From NCBI GenBank assembly GCA_001897535.1, contig MKTC01000010.1, forward strand, positions 52,440-116,439: a stretch of DNA of 64,000 nucleotides, in the 5' to 3' direction. Below the pieces are notes generated by a model. It did no database searches and was not told where the DNA came from. It saw nothing but the letters and a program-made list of their open reading frames with translations. This DNA is from Bacteroidetes bacterium 37-13. GTDB lineage: Bacteria; Bacteroidota; Bacteroidia; Chitinophagales; LD1. A program made the position numbers and the translations under genes. Of the stretch, positions 61,600 to 64,000 are shown piece after piece; the first letter of the stretch is position 1; each line of letters starts with the position of its first letter.

Positions 61600-62736
61600 C
61601 TACAGTGCTTCTTCGTATAATTTTTTAAAATCTGCTCTGCTAACAGGCTTAGGATTATTTGGGTGGGCAAAATCGGCAAACGCGAGGTCTGCCAATGGTT
61701 CTATATGTTCTTGCTTCACTCCTATTTCGCGTAGTTTGTGCGGAATATTCACCTTGGTATTTAACTCAAATAGGTAATTCACTACAGCATCTCCGCTATG
61801 TTCTTTCAAGCCCAAAGCAGCTGCCATTCTTGCAAAGCGGCCTTCAAAACCTACAATATTAAATTTCATTCCATAAGGAATGTTTACAGCATTTGCCAAA
61901 CCGTGATGCGTATCCAACAAACTTGAAAGCGGATGTGCCAAAGAATGCACTACTCCCAATCCTTTTTGAAATGCAATAGCACCCATCATTGAAGCCAATA
62001 GCATGTTTGCCCTACTTTCGGGTGTTGGTTTATTTACCGCAGTTACCAAAGATTCAGAAATCAAACGCATTCCTTCTAAAGCAATGCCATCGCACATCGG
62101 GTGATAGTTTTTTGCTAAAAATGCTTCCATATTATGCGTTAAAGCATCCATACCGGTAGCCGCAGTAATAAAAGATGGAAGTTCGTAAGTTAATTCTGGA
62201 TCGGCAAAAACAATTTTCGCCATCAATTTTGGAGAAAAAAGGATTTTTTTCTGGTGCGTTTCATCATCAGAAATAATAGCACTTCTGCCAACTTCACTGC
62301 CCGTTCCAGAAGTAGTGGGAATGGTGATAAAATGAGGCACATCGTTGGTTACATACACATCACCACCAATTAAATCATCATATTTAAACAAATCTTCGCG
62401 ATGGTTTACACGCAACACTATTGCCCGCGCAACATCTAAGCCTGCACCGCCACCAACACCAATTATACAATCACTTTTTGTTTTATCGTAAACATCTGTT
62501 CCTTTGTAAACATCACTCTTTACAGGGTTTTTGTGCGTATCGTGAAATACTTCAACACTAAAACCTTTTTGTTTTAAATCACTTACTATTTTTTTAAAGA
62601 AATCTAATTGTGCCACATTTGGGTCGGTTACCAAAAGCGGACGTTTTAAATTATTGCTTGTAAGATAAGCTGGAAGTTCATTTACTGCACCTGCTCCGAA
62701 ACGAATTATAGTTGGAAAATTAAATTGTTTTACCAT
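61600..62736 (-). CDS. Iron-containing alcohol dehydrogenase
   Basis: The 378-residue group III ADH has the NAD block 'CIIGVGGGAGLDVARAI' and 'TIPTTSGTGSEVGRSAI'. The metal ligands include Asp in 'ATGMDALTHNMEAF' and His in 'VHSLAHPLSSLLDTHHGLAN'. Oxidises or reduces a small alcohol or hydroxyacid; the substrate is not predictable. It lies between rpe and the L,D-transpeptidase gene on the same strand. Confidence 0.92.
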   Translation of the reverse strand: MVKQFNFPTIIRFGAGAVNELPAYLTSNNLKRPLLVTDPNVAQLDFFKKIVSDLKQKGFSVEVFHDTHKNPVKSDVYKGTDVYDKTKSDCIIGVGGGAGLDVARAIVLRVNHREDLFKYDDLIGGDVYVTNDVPHFITIPTTSGTGSEVGRSAIISDDETHQKKILFSPKLMAKIVFADPELTYELPSFITAATGMDALTHNMEAFLAKNYHPMCDGIALEGMRLISESLVTAVNKPTPESRANMLLASMMGAIAFQKGLGVVHSLAHPLSSLLDTHHGLANAVNIPYGMKFNIVGFEGRFARMAAALGLKEHSGDAVVNYLFELNTKVNIPHKLREIGVKQEHIEPLADLAFADFAHPNNPKPVSRADFKKLYEEAL

Positions 62737-62834
62737 GATTATTTAATATTTTGATGCAAGAATAATACAAACGCATCGCTTAATTATTAGTTACTTTAAA
62801 CTCTTTTTTCAAGAAAAATTCTGCAATAACGCCA

Positions 62835-63488
62835 TTAGCATTTCAAAAGTTGCTCTATCATAACTTTCGGATTAGCTGCACTAAATACCGTATTCCCTGC
62901 CACCAACACATCTGCTCCTGCAGCAAAGAGTTTTGGAGCATTCTCTAAAGTTACACCGCCATCAACTTCTATTAAAGTATAGCTGCCGCTTTCATTTATC
63001 ATATTGCGCGCTTCAGTAACTTTATTTATTGTGTATTGTATAAATTTTTGTCCACCAAACCCTGGGTTCACACTCATAATCAAAACCAAATCGAGCAAGT
63101 GAATCACTTCTTTTAAAACCATTACCGGAGTAGCGGGATTAAGCGCTACGCCTACTTTTGCTCCGCTTGCCTTTATTTTTTGAATGGTAGAATCTAAATG
63201 ATAATTTCCTTCGTAATGAATGGTAATTAAATCTGCTCCGGCTGCTTTAAATTGTTCAACATATCTTTCCGGCTGCACAATCATTAAATGTACATCACAA
63301 AATTTTGAAGTTTCTTTTCGCACTGCTTTCAAAACCGGAAAACCAAACGAAATATTTGGTACAAAAACACCATCCATCACATCAATGTGAAGCCACTCGG
63401 CAGCACTATCATTTAAAAGTTTAACCTCTTCACCCAACTTTGAGAAATCAGCACTTAATATTGAAGGAGAAATAATTCTTTTTTTCAT
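62835..63488 (-). CDS. rpe: Ribulose-phosphate 3-epimerase
   Basis: The 217-residue TIM barrel interconverts ribulose 5-phosphate and xylulose 5-phosphate in the pentose phosphate pathway. 'ISPSILSADFSKLGEEVKLL', 'WLHIDVMDGVFVPNISFG', 'CDVHLMI' and 'VLIMSVNPGFGGQKFI' are invariant blocks with the metal ligands (His and Asp). It is divergent from the tRNA-Leu gene. Confidence 0.97.
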   Translation of the reverse strand: MKKRIISPSILSADFSKLGEEVKLLNDSAAEWLHIDVMDGVFVPNISFGFPVLKAVRKETSKFCDVHLMIVQPERYVEQFKAAGADLITIHYEGNYHLDSTIQKIKASGAKVGVALNPATPVMVLKEVIHLLDLVLIMSVNPGFGGQKFIQYTINKVTEARNMINESGSYTLIEVDGGVTLENAPKLFAAGADVLVAGNTVFSAANPKVMIEQLLKC

Positions 63489-63555
63489 GCGGCAAAGCTA
63501 TCTTAAAACTTTCGTTTTACTCAATCATTAAAGTATTAAATTTAACGAATAAAAT

Positions 63556-63563
63556 TACATTTG
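63556..63563 (+). promoter_or_regulatory. -7 element of the tRNA-Leu promoter
   Basis: TACATTTG matches TAnnTTTG exactly, 30 bases before the first base of the mature tRNA. Confidence 0.55.
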
Positions 63564-63592
63564 CGCTCCGCTAGCAATAGCATTAGTTAAAT

Positions 63593-63676
63593 GCCCGGGT
63601 GGTGAAATTGGTAGACATACCATCTTGAGGGGGTGGCGCCTGAAAGGGTGTACGAGTTCGAATCTCGTTCCGGGCA
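63593..63676 (+). tRNA. tRNA-Leu (anticodon GAG)
   Basis: The 84-base gene has the acceptor GCCCGGG paired with TCCGGGC, the type II D-arm (GTAGACA), an anticodon arm CCATC-TTGAGGG-GGTGG with anticodon GAG at 63627-63629, a long variable arm and a T-arm 'GAGTTCGAATCTC'. It reads CUC and CUU. The terminal CCA is not encoded: the discriminator A63676 is followed by CTT. Confidence 0.95.
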
Positions 63677-63772
63677 CTTTAAAACTTATACAACAACCTA
63701 TATTTGGTTATATAACACAGAAAAAAAAAGTAAACAATAAAAGGTTTCAGGCTTTTTCACTTTCTTTGGAGC

Positions 63773-64000
63773 GTGTCTGACATTATCCATCTTTTACCCG
63801 ATTCCATAGCCAACCAAATAGCAGCAGGCGAAGTAATTCAACGTCCAGCTTCGGTGGTTAAAGAACTTATAGAAAACGCCATTGATGCCGGAGCTTCTTC
63901 CATTCAACTTATTGTAAAGAATGCCGGAAAAACACTGGTTCAAATTATTGATAACGGCTGCGGCATGAGCGGAACTGACGCGCGCATGAGTTTTGAGAAA
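63773..64000 (+). CDS. mutL: DNA mismatch repair protein MutL, truncated by window edge
   Basis: The first 76 residues of MutL, starting at GTG 63773 ([20 protein letters not shown]). The GHKL ATPase motifs I '[14 protein letters not shown]' and II 'IDNGCGM' are intact. MutL couples MutS recognition of mismatches to repair. The start is the known conserved start of the family; the rest lies beyond the window. Confidence 0.96.
   Translation, partial: MSDIIHLLPDSIANQIAAGEVIQRPASVVKELIENAIDAGASSIQLIVKNAGKTLVQIIDNGCGMSGTDARMSFEK

Overview
The window reads as an ordinary, gene-dense stretch of chromosome from a member of the Bacteroidota. Sequence signs are the AT-rich composition, a MurF-alanine racemase fusion, C-terminal type IX secretion (T9SS) sorting domains on three exported proteins, the collagen/tail-collar type of surface protein, and several promoters with the Bacteroidota -7 element TAnnTTTG instead of a sigma-70 -10 box. 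Aerobic life on acetate or fatty acids is suggested by adjacent malate synthase and isocitrate lyase genes and an acyl-CoA dehydrogenase. I cannot place it below phylum; a free-living Chitinophagales/Sphingobacteriales-like organism would fit.

Layout. 0-8.4 kb: a truncated FemAB/GNAT-like gene, divergent from an XRE/ScfR-type regulator; nfeD-DUF1697 divergent from a three-LysM protein; ligA; DoxX. 8.5-16 kb: a histidine kinase, a membrane glycosyltransferase, a short unknown gene, a LolE/FtsX-like permease, a class-A-like serine hydrolase and an Nramp transporter fused to a universal stress domain. 16-23.2 kb: an SGNH hydrolase, a structured-looking 300 bp gap, a glycine-rich surface protein with DUF4412-like and cysQ genes, then aceB-aceA. 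23.2-27.6 kb: yjdM, a spermidine-synthase-like methyltransferase, ChaA, a YkgJ protein and an oxygenase/monooxygenase pair. 27.6-36.4 kb: an unknown gene, lipoprotein, thioesterase and era; an exported GH28; a GT39-TPR protein and murF-alr. 36.5-47.8 kb: kup, hisC-hisB(N), a large conserved protein of unknown function, rhomboid, nucleotidyltransferase-TPR-gamma-carbonic anhydrase, TetR, pdxJ and a retropepsin. 47.9-64 kb: an M43 metalloprotease, OsmC, an SDR, GT32, ndk, an acyl-CoA dehydrogenase fused to SCP2, ald, a collagen-like collar protein, lemA-TPM-TPM, an SGNH-T9SS protein, an L,D-transpeptidase, Fe-ADH, rpe, tRNA-Leu(GAG) and the start of mutL.

The genes are mostly housekeeping and envelope functions. 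Many sit in short same-strand runs with 0-50 bp gaps, and several convergent pairs abut or overlap at their stops. I see no insertion sequence, integrase, CRISPR array, rRNA or prophage. I did not find a convincing new multi-gene system. The items most worth a second look are a DtxR-box-like palindrome on top of the -7 element of the Nramp gene, an acyl-CoA dehydrogenase-SCP2 fusion whose linker looks like a former intergenic spacer, alternative base-pairing in the 16.85-17.1 kb gap, the uncharacterised 469-residue protein at 40.4 kb, and two surface proteins that share one N-terminal module.
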